From CAZUXE01 sp964624585 (lineage in GTDB: Bacteria > Hydrothermota > Tepidihabitantia > B3-TA06), in assembly GCA_964624585.1 (NCBI GenBank), contig CAZUXE010000002.1, forward strand, positions 58,844 to 122,843: a stretch of 64,000 nucleotides of DNA, read 5' to 3'. Below, piece by piece: positions 42,367 to 50,911 of this stretch. The notes under the pieces are model-generated. The model made no database searches. It saw only the letters and a list, made by a program, of their open reading frames with translations, and had not been told where the DNA came from. The position numbers were made by a program, and so were the translations under genes. The number at the start of each line of letters is the position of its first letter. Within the stretch, counting starts at the first letter, position 1.

Positions 42367-42482
42367 TGAGAGATNNNNNNNNNNNNNNNNNNNNNNNNNN
42401 NNNNNNNNNNNNNNNNNNNNNNNNNNNNNNNNNNNNNNNNNNNNNNNNNNNNNNNNNNNNNNNNNNNNNNNNNNTGAGAGAT
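42367..42482. other. scaffold gap with 8-base shared ends
   Basis: 100 N at 42375-42474. TGAGAGAT stands on both sides of the run. The true gap size is unknown and may be zero. The joint lies just beyond the por operon terminator. Confidence 0.7.
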
Positions 42483-42515
42483 AAAAAATAGAGGCGGTAA
42501 TGCTGATACCGCCTC
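42481..42515 (-). terminator. intrinsic terminator of the por operon
   Basis: GAGGCGGTA / TACCGCCTC with a seven-base loop. On the minus strand it is followed by TATTTTTTA. It lies 20 bases after the porB stop. Confidence 0.85.
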
Positions 42516-42534
42516 ATGTAGTTTTTCTCTAAAA

Positions 42535-43446
42535 TTATTTTTCTTCGTTCTTTTTCTCAAACCAAGGTTTTGAACGTTCAGCTAAATCAAGCAACCATTC
42601 GTAGCGTTCTTCATACATCCGCTCCATCTGAACAACTTCATCTTCGCTAAGATGACGGAAACGTCCCTGCGGCTTGAGGTATTCACGAATATCTTTTTTG
42701 GCAGGCGTCATACTCATCTTGTAGTGACGTCCTTCGAATATCTCATAAAGCGGGAACACTCTGCTCTGTACTGCAAGTCGTGCCAGCTTGACGGAAATAT
42801 CAGGAGCCGATTTCCATCCCGGAGGACATGATGCAAATATATGCAGGAATTTGGTTCCTTTGATTGATTTGGCATATCTAACTTTTTTAATTAAATCTTC
42901 TGGATAGGCAATTGACGCTGTAGCTGCATAGGGAATGGAGTGAGCTGCCAGAATAGCCATTATGTCCTTTTTTCGTTCCTTTTTGAAGTGCTTGGGAGGA
43001 GTGGTTGTTGTAACAGCTCCCCACGGCGTTGAGGAAGAACGTTGAACACCGGTGTTCATGTAAGCTTCATTATCGTAACAAACGTAGATAATATTGTCGT
43101 TTCTTTCAGCGGTTCCGGATAAGGCCTGAATACCAATATCAAATGTTCCACCGTCGCCTGCCCAGGCAACTACGTTTACGTCTTGCTCGCCGCGGGCGTC
43201 AAGTCCGGCGCGAATGCCGGAGGCGACCACAGCCGCTGTTTCAAACGCTGTATGGAATAAAGGGACTCCAACAGAGGAGTAAGGGAAAGGACCGTCAATT
43301 ACCGACCAGCAGCAGGCCGGAAAAGTAAGCATAGTGCGCGGTCCCAGTTCCTTCAAAGCATAGCGCATTGCAAGTGCTGCTCCGCATCCCTGACAGGCTT
43401 TGTGGCCGGAACACATTATCTCCTGTTCTGGTATAGTGTATTTCAT
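42535..43446 (-). CDS. porB: pyruvate:ferredoxin oxidoreductase, beta subunit
   Basis: 303 residues, the TPP-binding subunit. N-terminal Cys motifs (MCSGHKACQGCGAALAMRY) bind a [4Fe-4S] cluster. The TPP/Mg motif is AWAGDGGTFDIGIQALSGT, and ICYDNEAYMNTGVQRS-type sequence (VCYDNEAYMNTGVQRSSSTP) is characteristic of the pyruvate-specific, four-subunit enzyme. It oxidises pyruvate to acetyl-CoA and CO2 and reduces ferredoxin. Start overlaps porA by four bases. Last gene of the operon. Confidence 0.95.
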   Translation of the reverse strand: MKYTIPEQEIMCSGHKACQGCGAALAMRYALKELGPRTMLTFPACCWSVIDGPFPYSSVGVPLFHTAFETAAVVASGIRAGLDARGEQDVNVVAWAGDGGTFDIGIQALSGTAERNDNIIYVCYDNEAYMNTGVQRSSSTPWGAVTTTTPPKHFKKERKKDIMAILAAHSIPYAATASIAYPEDLIKKVRYAKSIKGTKFLHIFASCPPGWKSAPDISVKLARLAVQSRVFPLYEIFEGRHYKMSMTPAKKDIREYLKPQGRFRHLSEDEVVQMERMYEERYEWLLDLAERSKPWFEKKNEEK

Positions 43447-44597
43447 TTCTTAACTCCTATCCAGATGATATCTTTATCAGGATGATCTTCAGCCATAGTT
43501 TGTTCAATCATCCCCTTGATAACATTGGCAGGTACGTCGCGTCCGCCAAGACCTGCAATGTAGCCCCACATGGGCGGTCTGTTTTTAAGATTGTAAAGAG
43601 CGGCCTTGGTTTCTTCATAGAAAGCGCCTGACATACCAAAACTTATGTTTCTATCTATAACAAGTACTTTCTTACGTCCGCCGAGCAGATTACGCATCAG
43701 GTCACAGGGGAATGGTCTGAATACCCTTACCCTAAGCAAGCCGACTTTATGACCTTCCTTACGCATGGCATCTATAACAGGTCTTGCCGTAGATGCTATT
43801 GATGCAGAGGTAACAAGTACGGTATCAGCATCATCTAATTTATATGTTTCAACCAAACCGTATTCTCTACCAAACATTTCGCCGAATTCCTTGCCCGCTT
43901 TTGCAAGAAGGTCAAGCGAACGTTCGCTGTCTTTTTGAATTTTGTACCTTAGTTCATAGTACCAATCAGGGCCGGTTAATCCGCCAAAAGCTGCTGGCTT
44001 ATTTAAGTCCAATTTGTATTTATTTTCAAAACGCGGCAAATAGGCGTCAACCTTATCTTGCTCAGGTACATCACAGTTTTCGTTGGTATGTGAAAGTACA
44101 AAACTATCCAGAACAACCATAATCGGCAGGTAAACCTGTTCGGCAACCTTATAGGCCTGAATAACAGAATCAAGCACTTCTTGAATTGATGAAGTATATA
44201 TCTGCATCCATCCGGTGTCTCGCTCCGATATGGAATCGGTTTGCTCACTCCATATTGTCCATGGTGGAGCCATAGCTCTGTTGATATTACCCATCACTAT
44301 AGGTAGGCGTGCACCTGCTGCCCAGTGCAGAACTTCATGCATAAGCGCAAGGCCTTGTGATGAAGTTGCGGTAAATGTTCTTGCTCCGGCTGCGGATGCA
44401 CCCATTGATGCCGCCATAGCCGAATGTTCACTTTCAACTTTGATGAACTGCGCTTTCAGCGAGCCGTCGGCGCACATGTTTGATAACAGCTCCACGACCT
44501 CTGTTTGGGGGGTAATTGGGTAGGCAGCTATCACTTCTGCACGTGAAAGTCTTGCGCCCCATGATAAGGCGTGGTTACCCATCATTACCTTTTGCAT
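43443..44597 (-). CDS. porA: pyruvate:ferredoxin oxidoreductase, alpha subunit
   Basis: 384 residues. Pyrimidine-binding domain I and domain II of the enzyme: AEVIAAYPITPQTEVVE at the N-terminus, FIKVESEHSAMAASMGASAAGARTFTATSS as adjoining conserved blocks (KVESEHSAMAA and TATSSQGLALMHE), and C-terminal VRVFRPFPCD. With the beta subunit it forms the pyruvate-binding core. Overlaps porD by one base and porB by four, so all are coupled. Confidence 0.95.
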   Translation of the reverse strand: MQKVMMGNHALSWGARLSRAEVIAAYPITPQTEVVELLSNMCADGSLKAQFIKVESEHSAMAASMGASAAGARTFTATSSQGLALMHEVLHWAAGARLPIVMGNINRAMAPPWTIWSEQTDSISERDTGWMQIYTSSIQEVLDSVIQAYKVAEQVYLPIMVVLDSFVLSHTNENCDVPEQDKVDAYLPRFENKYKLDLNKPAAFGGLTGPDWYYELRYKIQKDSERSLDLLAKAGKEFGEMFGREYGLVETYKLDDADTVLVTSASIASTARPVIDAMRKEGHKVGLLRVRVFRPFPCDLMRNLLGGRKKVLVIDRNISFGMSGAFYEETKAALYNLKNRPPMWGYIAGLGGRDVPANVIKGMIEQTMAEDHPDKDIIWIGVKK

Positions 44598-44881
44598 CAG
44601 TTCTCCTTTACCATTTCAATGGCGTCCTTGGGGCATTCCACTGCGCATATACCGCACCCTTTGCAAAAGTCAAGAACTACCACCGGATAGTCTTCCTCAT
44701 TAATCTCAATGGAAACATCGGGACAGAATTTCCAACAGATTCCGCATTTAATGCACTTTTCAAGGTCAATTATAGGTCTCAGGTTCCGCCATGATCCGGT
44801 TTTGTTTACCGTCATACGTCCCAGAGACATAGCCATCAAGGGCATATCGGATTCTTTTTCCCATTTAATCTCTTTGCTCAT
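44597..44881 (-). CDS. porD: pyruvate:ferredoxin oxidoreductase, delta (ferredoxin) subunit
   Basis: 94 residues with two [4Fe-4S] motifs, CIKCGICWKFCPD and CKGCGICAVECPKDAIEM. These pass electrons from the alpha/beta core to free ferredoxin. The size and the N-terminal SWRNLRPIIDLEKC segment are typical of PorD. It sits 2 bases after porG, in the family's usual gene order gamma-delta-alpha-beta. Confidence 0.94.
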   Translation of the reverse strand: MSKEIKWEKESDMPLMAMSLGRMTVNKTGSWRNLRPIIDLEKCIKCGICWKFCPDVSIEINEEDYPVVVLDFCKGCGICAVECPKDAIEMVKEN

Positions 44882-44883
44882 TA

Positions 44884-45441
44884 CTACTCCTGTCCTGCTG
44901 CTGCAGTTTCGTAAGCTTCTTCAGCAGCCGCTACATTTTCGTCCTTCTTCACAGGCGATATATCGTGAACCGCATCGCATACAGCTTTAATTCCCACGAA
45001 ACCAGTGATTTTGGAGAATGCGCCCAGAATTGAGCTGTTTACAATTGGTGCAGCCGCTGAACCAAGACGATGCTTAAGGGCAATAGAACTTGCGTCAATG
45101 GTTGCTACCTTGAAGTTTTCGAATTGAGGGAATTCAGAAGGCGTTTTCTCTGAATTAATAATAATCCAGCCGCCCTGCTTTAAGCCTTCGGTAACATCTA
45201 CTGCAGTTATTAGCGTAGGGTCTAAAACCAGAATATGGTCGGGTTCATAGATTTTTGAACGAATGTAGATTTTTTGGTCGTCAATACGAGTAAAGGCGAC
45301 TACCGGCGCTCCGCGACGCTCTACACCGTATTCAGGAAAGGTTTGTACAAAGCGACCTTCCCTGGCTACGGCAAAGGCCAGCGCCTTGGAGGCGATCACT
45401 GTTCCTTGACCGCCCCTGCCGTGGAAGCGGATTTCTATCAT
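44884..45441 (-). CDS. porG: pyruvate:ferredoxin oxidoreductase, gamma subunit
   Basis: 185 residues. Opening motif IRFHGRGGQGTVIASKALA and EYGVERRGAPVVAFTRID are the marks of the gamma (domain III, CoA-binding) subunit of 2-oxoacid:ferredoxin oxidoreductases. First gene of the operon; ATG follows AGGAGG. The C-terminal ~25 residues are Ala/Glu-rich and variable. Confidence 0.94.
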   Translation of the reverse strand: MIEIRFHGRGGQGTVIASKALAFAVAREGRFVQTFPEYGVERRGAPVVAFTRIDDQKIYIRSKIYEPDHILVLDPTLITAVDVTEGLKQGGWIIINSEKTPSEFPQFENFKVATIDASSIALKHRLGSAAAPIVNSSILGAFSKITGFVGIKAVCDAVHDISPVKKDENVAAAEEAYETAAAGQE

Positions 45442-45491
45442 CTAGCCTCCTAATATTTATAGCTCAATCATGATTTACATTTATGAGCTGG

Positions 45492-45519
45492 TTTTTATCT
45501 TTCTAACAAAAATTGTCAA
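45492..45519 (-). promoter_or_regulatory. possible promoter of the por operon
   Basis: Minus strand TTGACA, 16-base spacer, TAAAAA. The -35 box overlaps the T-run of the fabH terminator, a compact terminator-promoter junction. Confidence 0.5.
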
Positions 45520-45550
45520 AAAAAGAATGCGGCTTTAAGCCGCATTCTTT
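45518..45550 (-). terminator. intrinsic terminator after fabH
   Basis: AAAGAATGCGGCTT / AAGCCGCATTCTTT, 14 pairs at most, followed by seven T on the minus strand. Confidence 0.9.
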
Positions 45551-45640
45551 CAAGTTTTTAATTCCAATACCATAAGTAGGTATACAATACTAAGTAATGC
45601 AACGGTCTTAAGTTGGTCGTAAAGCACTTAAAAGCCCCTT

Positions 45641-46627
45641 TTAGAACTTCAAAACCGATGCGCCCCAGGTGAAACCTGCTCCAAAGGCGGCAAACAACAC
45701 CAAGCTGCCTCGTTTAATAAGGCCTTTTGACACGGCGTCGTGGAATGCAATTGGTATAGTTCCAGCCGACATGTTCCCGTGCCAGCTTATTGTTATATGC
45801 GTTTTTTCCATTGGCACATTGGCTCGTTTGCATGTTGATTCAATTATTCTTATGTTAGCCTGATGAGGTATAAATAAATCTATTTCTTTAGGATTAACCC
45901 CAGCCTGTTCAATTGCAGCAACAGCCGCGTCGCCCATTGTTCTGACAGCGTATTTGAATACCTCGTTGCCCTTCATTTGCAAAAGGTGCTGTTTTTTATC
46001 CAACACTTCATGGGTAGGAGGTATACGTGAACCGCCAGCTGGTTGTATAAGGAGTTCGCCAAGAGAACCGTCGGCTCCCAGTAGAGAAGAAAGATAACCA
46101 CAGTCTTCATCCGTTGGGGCTATAACAACAGCTCCGGCTCCATCACCAAGCAGTACGCAAGTGCCTCTATCTTCCCAGTTAGTTATCTTCGATAAAAGGT
46201 CTGAACCAGCCACAAGAATAGGTTTACCAATTGCAGGTAACATAGATGAGGCGACCTCAAGGCTATACATAAATCCGGAACATGCAGCGGAGATATCAAA
46301 GGCAGGAATACCAGGAATACCAAGACCTTTCTGTACCCAACATGCGGTTGACGGAAAGAAGGTATCCGGTGAAATGGTCCCCACAATAATTGCACCCAAG
46401 TCAGATGCTTGAAGTTTTGCATTTTCAAGCGCTACCTTAGCCGCTTCTATTACCATGTCAGAAGTCGCCTCGTCCTTGCGGGCAACGTGACGTTTTTCAA
46501 TACCGGTACGGGTTTTTATCCACTCATCCGATGTATCAACAATCTTTTCTAAATCGTGATTGGTTAGAACCTTTTCTGGTAAATATGAGCCTGTCCCCAG
46601 TATCTTGAATCTTCTTAAAAACTTCAT
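45641..46627 (-). CDS. fabH: 3-oxoacyl-[acyl-carrier-protein] synthase III
   Basis: 328 residues. Starts fatty acid synthesis by condensing acyl-CoA with malonyl-ACP. Catalytic Cys in FDISAACSGFMYSLEVA (about 113), His in IDLFIPHQANIRI, and Asn in SWHGNMSAGTIPIAF; the last differs from the usual GNTSAAS and could affect the acyl pocket. N-terminal ILGTGSYLPEKVLTN and WIKTRTGIEKRH are standard. It follows ptb by about 105 bases and shares its direction. Branched or butyryl primers from the neighbouring buk-ptb would suit this enzyme (inference). Confidence 0.93.
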   Translation of the reverse strand: MKFLRRFKILGTGSYLPEKVLTNHDLEKIVDTSDEWIKTRTGIEKRHVARKDEATSDMVIEAAKVALENAKLQASDLGAIIVGTISPDTFFPSTACWVQKGLGIPGIPAFDISAACSGFMYSLEVASSMLPAIGKPILVAGSDLLSKITNWEDRGTCVLLGDGAGAVVIAPTDEDCGYLSSLLGADGSLGELLIQPAGGSRIPPTHEVLDKKQHLLQMKGNEVFKYAVRTMGDAAVAAIEQAGVNPKEIDLFIPHQANIRIIESTCKRANVPMEKTHITISWHGNMSAGTIPIAFHDAVSKGLIKRGSLVLFAAFGAGFTWGASVLKF

Positions 46628-46733
46628 AAAAGCTATTCTCCTTGGGAGAATTCATCTCCTTTATTCATCTCGTCTTTTTAATTATCGCCAAGGATGTTAA
46701 CCATTTGGGTCAGCGTCCTTAATATTTCCAAAA

Positions 46734-47645
46734 TTATTTCTTGCCTGCCATTAATGCTGCCAGGGCTAATGAATAAAATTTGGAATCCTCTGAATCTGCC
46801 CTTGAGGTGAGTACGCAGGGAACCTTGGCTCCTACAACTATGGCAGCCAGCTTAGCATTTGCCAAATAAGCTGTCGCTTTGTAGAAGATGTTTCCGGCTT
46901 CTATATCTGGAAACATAAGTATATCTGCATCACCTGCAACCTCGCTGTCTACACCTTTAATTTCCTTAGATTCAGCAGAAACAGCTAAATCCATGGCCAA
47001 AGGACCGTCTACAATACAGCCCTTTATTTGACCTCTCCTGTTCATTTGGGTTAGAATGGCGGCGTCCATAGTAGCGTCCATCTTGGGGTTAACCTTTTCC
47101 ACCGCAGCCAATATGGCAACTTTGGGATTTTCAATATCCAAGCCGTGAGCAATGCTTGTTGCATAGCTAATCATTTCAACCTTCTGTCCTAAATCAGGAG
47201 CAATCAACACCGCTACATCGGTTCCAATCAAGAGTTTATGATAGCTTGGTATTTCCAAAATGGTTACATGGGATAGGGTCTTTTTGGGGGGAAGAAGTCC
47301 TTTTTCCTTATCCAGAATAGCACGCATATAGGTTGCAGATCCCATTAAGCCCTTCATTAAAAAATCTGCATCACCTGAGTTCACAAGCTCAACTGCTTTT
47401 TTTGCAGCAGTTTTTTCATCAGGAGTATCAATGATCTTAAAAATTGAAGGGTCTATACTATATTCCGATGCAACCTTTTTTATACGGGTTTCGTTACCGG
47501 TCAGGGTTGCATCTATCATTCCTTCGTTTACACCTTTAGCTACCGCCTCTATAGTGTGTGGGTCTTCTCCTGCGGCAACCGCCACTCGCATTTTTGGCAA
47601 GCTTTTAACCTTGGTAACCAATTCAGATAATTTCTTTATGGGCAT
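46734..47645 (-). CDS. ptb: phosphate butyryltransferase / phosphotransacylase
   Basis: 303 residues of the PTA_PTB family. Motifs: MRVAVAAGEDPHTIEAVAKG, DFLMKGLMGSATYMRAIL, HVTILEIPSYHKLL and the C-terminal PDIEAGNIFYKATAYLANA plus VVGAKVPCVLTSRADSE-type region. The shorter length and the pairing with butyrate kinase favour acyl-CoA to acyl phosphate conversion with butyryl or branched acyl groups. AGGAG supports ATG 47645 over TTG 47648. It is 26 bases after buk. Confidence 0.9.
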   Translation of the reverse strand: MPIKKLSELVTKVKSLPKMRVAVAAGEDPHTIEAVAKGVNEGMIDATLTGNETRIKKVASEYSIDPSIFKIIDTPDEKTAAKKAVELVNSGDADFLMKGLMGSATYMRAILDKEKGLLPPKKTLSHVTILEIPSYHKLLIGTDVAVLIAPDLGQKVEMISYATSIAHGLDIENPKVAILAAVEKVNPKMDATMDAAILTQMNRRGQIKGCIVDGPLAMDLAVSAESKEIKGVDSEVAGDADILMFPDIEAGNIFYKATAYLANAKLAAIVVGAKVPCVLTSRADSEDSKFYSLALAALMAGKK

Positions 47646-47671
47646 CAAAATCTCCTAATCTTTATCAACTA

Positions 47672-48742
47672 TTAATATTCTTTTGCTTGCTCTTCAGCGG
47701 CAAGAACTCTTAGCGCCCCTTCTACTAGGGCTTGCATTTCGTTCTCTCCGGGATAAATCATCAATGGCGCAATAAATTCTACCCTGTTTCTTACCCAATC
47801 TAAAAATATCTTATCATAGGCTAGGCCGCCTGTTAAGACAATTCCATCCACCTTGCCTTCAAGAACCGCGGCAAGAGCGCCAATTTCCTTGCATACTGTA
47901 TAGGCGACAGCTCCAAGAATTTCTGTAGCTTCTTCGTTTCCCTCAATTACTCTATTTTCTACAATTCTCATATCGTTGACGCCAAGATAGGCGACTACGC
48001 CACCCTTACCTGCCAGCATTTTTTTCAAAACCTGCTTATCCCAATTCTTTTCCCACACTAAATTGACCAAGTCCCATGCGGGAAGCGAACCTGCCCGTTC
48101 GGGAGCAATTGGGCCATCGCCGTTAAGTGCGTTGTTTACGTCAACCACCCTTCCTTTTTTGTGCGCCCCTACAGATATTCCTCCGCCAAGGTGAGCAACT
48201 ATAAGATTAATTTCCTCATACTTCTTACCTAATTCCTTTGCCGCTTTGCGGGCAGCAGCTTTTTGGTTCAAAGCGTGAAATATGCTTCTTCTTTTAATTT
48301 CAGGTCTGCCTGTGTAACGAGCGAAAGTTTCCATTTCGTCAACTACCACGGGGTCGACTATAAATGATGGAATTCCCGCCGTTTCAGCTACCGAATAGGC
48401 TATTAAACCTCCAAGATTTGAGGCATGTTCGCCTTGGAGTCCGGCCTTAAGATCGCGAAGCATTTGTTCGTTAACCTTATAGGTGCCGCCTGGTATTGAG
48501 CGTAACAATCCGCCCCTTCCAACTACTGCGGATAAAGAGGAGATATTAACTCCCTTTTCTTTTAAGGTATCAAGAATTGCGTCCTTGCGGAATTCATATT
48601 GGTCCATTATTTTTGAAAATTTTCCTATTTCGTCCGCATGGTGTGTTAAATTTACCGAAAATACTTCATTCTCGCCCTCATATACGGCAATCTTGGTTGA
48701 AGTAGAACCAGGATTAATTGCAAGAACACGATATTCAGACAA
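47672..48742 (-). CDS. buk: butyrate kinase
   Basis: 356 residues of the acetokinase family. LAINPGSTSTKIAVYEGE is the phosphate-binding start. VGRGGLLRSIPGGTYKVN and LNQKAAARKAAKELGKKYEEIN with LIVAHLGGGISVGAHKKGR are butyrate kinase patterns rather than acetate kinase. The end is LTGGLAYDKIFLDWV. It makes ATP from butyryl phosphate, or from a branched acyl phosphate. Start is TTG 48742, preceded by AGGAGG. First in the buk-ptb(-fabH) transcript with its own promoter. Confidence 0.92.
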   Translation of the reverse strand: MSEYRVLAINPGSTSTKIAVYEGENEVFSVNLTHHADEIGKFSKIMDQYEFRKDAILDTLKEKGVNISSLSAVVGRGGLLRSIPGGTYKVNEQMLRDLKAGLQGEHASNLGGLIAYSVAETAGIPSFIVDPVVVDEMETFARYTGRPEIKRRSIFHALNQKAAARKAAKELGKKYEEINLIVAHLGGGISVGAHKKGRVVDVNNALNGDGPIAPERAGSLPAWDLVNLVWEKNWDKQVLKKMLAGKGGVVAYLGVNDMRIVENRVIEGNEEATEILGAVAYTVCKEIGALAAVLEGKVDGIVLTGGLAYDKIFLDWVRNRVEFIAPLMIYPGENEMQALVEGALRVLAAEEQAKEY

Positions 48743-48762
48743 ATATTCCTCCTAAATAGTTG

Positions 48763-48790
48763 AGGATACAGATTAGTTGAGAGATGTCAA
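48763..48790 (-). promoter_or_regulatory. promoter of buk-ptb
   Basis: Minus strand TTGACA, 16-base spacer, TATCCT, with a short leader containing AGGAGG. Confidence 0.68.
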
Positions 48791-48824
48791 GCAAAGGTTA
48801 TGTTAGTATAAGTTCTATTAATAA

Positions 48825-49949
48825 TTAAGACTTACAAAACTCTTCAACTACGCTAAGCATCTTTTTAACCTCATCTGAGGTATTGTAGAAATGAGGCGAA
48901 CATCTGATGGCGTTTTTACGAACGGCAAGCTTGATGTTGTTTGCATCAATTTTCTGCCATAACTGTGTTGAGTCGCGATTTGCAAACTTAAAGGTTAGAA
49001 TTCCTGAGCTGTGTTTTAGTTCAAGTGGAGAAATTATATCGGCGCCCATTACTTTGAGTCCGTCAACAAGTATTTTTCTCAAGGAAAAGATTTTATCATT
49101 AATATTTTGAATTCCTTCCTTATTTATTATCTTAAGGTTTTCAAGGAATCCCACTAGCGGTACCTCAGGGTAGGAACCAGGTTCAAACCTTGCGGCTCCC
49201 TGCTTTAATGGAGGTAGGGGGTCAAATATATTAAAATCGTGCCAATCCAGACTCATCCAACCTTGAAACGCCGGTTTAAGCTTTTTTTCTGTTATTTTAT
49301 TTACATATAGAATGCCAGCGCCGACAGGGCCAAGTAACCATTTAGCCGAACCTGCCGTTATGAAGTCGACATGGATTTTTTTCAAATCCAATTGAACTGC
49401 GCCCAAACCTTGCATTCCGTCAACAACGAGAAATATGTTCTTTTCTTTGCAGAAGTTCCCGATAAGCGAGAGGTCAATTTTATATCCGGTAAAGAAATCT
49501 ACCCAGTCAAGAACAACAGCTTTGGTGCTACTGTCAACAGCTTTCATTATTCGTTCCTCAATAGGAGCTTCGTCTTGAAGTGGAAGCAGTTTCGCATCAA
49601 CTGCCTCAATATTATTCAACCAGGGCAAGCGATTCGCCGGAAAACCGTCTTTAATTAAAATAAGATTGTCACCCTTTTGCCATGGAATGGAATAGAGAGC
49701 GGTAAGTAGCCCAGTGGAAGTATTAGGTACAAAGGCAATTTCTGAGGTTTCAGCATTCAAAAGGGTTGCCGCCTGTTTACGGAATTGTGCAAGTGTGTCA
49801 CTCCAAAATTCCCAGGAACAGTCTCCAAATTCAAGCTCATCCACCAGTTTTTTCATTCTTTCCCTAGTAGGTAGAGCAAGCGGACTACTTGAAGCATGAT
49901 TGAAATGAATTACATCCCTGTTATGGGTAAATAAAGCAGATTTTTCCAT
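48825..49949 (-). CDS. class V aminotransferase / cysteine desulfurase-like protein
   Basis: 374 residues, PLP fold type I. N-terminal FNHASSSPLALPTRERM, EIAFVPNTSTGLLTALYSIPW, the Asp in FLVVDGMQGLGAVQLDL, and the PLP lysine in FITAGSAKWLLGPVGAGILYV. The C-terminal domain ends VRKNAIRCSPHFYNTSDEV, like isopenicillin epimerase and kynureninase-like members. The substrate cannot be assigned, and no Fe-S scaffold gene is near. ATG 49949 lacks a ribosome site and is five bases after a -10 box, so leaderless. Single gene. Confidence 0.88.
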   Translation of the reverse strand: MEKSALFTHNRDVIHFNHASSSPLALPTRERMKKLVDELEFGDCSWEFWSDTLAQFRKQAATLLNAETSEIAFVPNTSTGLLTALYSIPWQKGDNLILIKDGFPANRLPWLNNIEAVDAKLLPLQDEAPIEERIMKAVDSSTKAVVLDWVDFFTGYKIDLSLIGNFCKEKNIFLVVDGMQGLGAVQLDLKKIHVDFITAGSAKWLLGPVGAGILYVNKITEKKLKPAFQGWMSLDWHDFNIFDPLPPLKQGAARFEPGSYPEVPLVGFLENLKIINKEGIQNINDKIFSLRKILVDGLKVMGADIISPLELKHSSGILTFKFANRDSTQLWQKIDANNIKLAVRKNAIRCSPHFYNTSDEVKKMLSVVEEFCKS

Positions 49950-49954
49950 GGCTT

Positions 49955-49982
49955 ATCTTACGCCATCAGTAAGGTGAGTCAA
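49955..49982 (-). promoter_or_regulatory. promoter of the class V aminotransferase (leaderless)
   Basis: Minus strand TTGACT, 16-base spacer, TAAGAT, five bases, ATG 49949. Confidence 0.75.
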
Positions 49983-50238
49983 GACTAGTGTCTACAACTG
50001 ATGCCGCAGTTTGTTCGCTTTTCGACTAATGTGATAGGCTAAAAACCTACTTTTACCTAAAACAGTGTTTAAGTTGGTTTATTGTAAGCTTGCTATGTCT
50101 GTGTTGTCTTTTGCGGTATCGCAGGTCTTCATGAGAAGCTAGAGGCTATCACCCCTTATCTTTTGCACAAGGACTTAACGAGGAAGCTCGCGTTATAGTC
50201 TTAGAAAAAGGGAATGTTATCGGGAATCTTGTAGCTGA

Positions 50239-50280
50239 GTGTTACGGGGATGTGTTACGGTGTGTGTTACGGGAGGACGG
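50239..50280. repeat. GTGTTACGGG short repeats
   Basis: Three GTGTTACGG copies in 34 bases. This is the reverse complement of the CCCGTAACAC repeats at 10544-10585. Both regions also share the word TCGTCATAGTTT nearby. Confidence 0.6.
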
Positions 50281-50570
50281 TTTGACTAGCCAGCTTTGCA
50301 TTCCACTAATCATAGATTGAGTTAGGGGTTATTGTGCTATAAGTTCAAAAGCCTTAGCTTTACATCTTATTCGTCATAGTTTTGTATCATCAAGTTGAAA
50401 AAGAGCGTCAGGTTTACGTGTTGTCCGTCACGATTGAGAAGATATCCACGTTTATGTGAATATAAGCTTGAGTTTCGGAACAGAGTCGTCAGTTTTGCAT
50501 CCTGTTCGTCATGTTCTGACAAAGTTCCTAAAGCAAAGCCTCTGGCTTTGCTAAGCCAACCCGTAGGCTT

Positions 50571-50789
50571 GCCCAGATGCTTATGTGTAATATCGGTGGA
50601 GTTTTGGTCTACAAAACTCCTAAACTCAAACCGAAGGTTTGAGTAACCTTAAATATCTCTTTTAATATACCTGTGGAGTTTTGGTCTACAAAACTCCTAA
50701 ACTCAAACCGAAGGTTTGAGTAACTTTTAGATATCTTTTGATCAACTTTTGACTAGCTTTTGACTAGCTTTATTTAGGAATAATTTGGG
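50571..50789. repeat. inverted copies of the 74-bp repeat
   Basis: One full copy (50571-50644) and one partial copy (about 50670-50724), in the opposite orientation to the array at 40959. The outer border CTAGCTTTATTTAGGAATAA is the reverse complement of the border at 40924-40945. Confidence 0.85.
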
Positions 50790-50876
50790 CAATTATGCTA
50801 AAAAGTTTAAGGTTAATTAAAGCTTTAGGTAAGTTAAATCTTCAATTCGGGTAACTTATGTGGGGTGTCTCTTAAC

Positions 50877-50904
50877 TTGACATTTGATAAAACCCGAATA
50901 AGCT
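50877..50904 (+). promoter_or_regulatory. possible promoter of the phosphoesterase-led operon (leaderless)
   Basis: TTGACA, 16-base spacer, TAAGCT, seven bases, ATG 50912. The -10 box is imperfect, but the placement matches the other leaderless genes. Confidence 0.5.
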
Positions 50905-50911
50905 CTAGGAT

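Larger units (their letters stand above)
49983..50876. other. gene-free region of about 900 bases
   Basis: It holds GTGTTACGGG repeats (50239-50280), many CGTCA words (50370-50530), and inverted copies of the 74-bp repeat (50571-50789). I find no credible gene. Confidence 0.6.
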
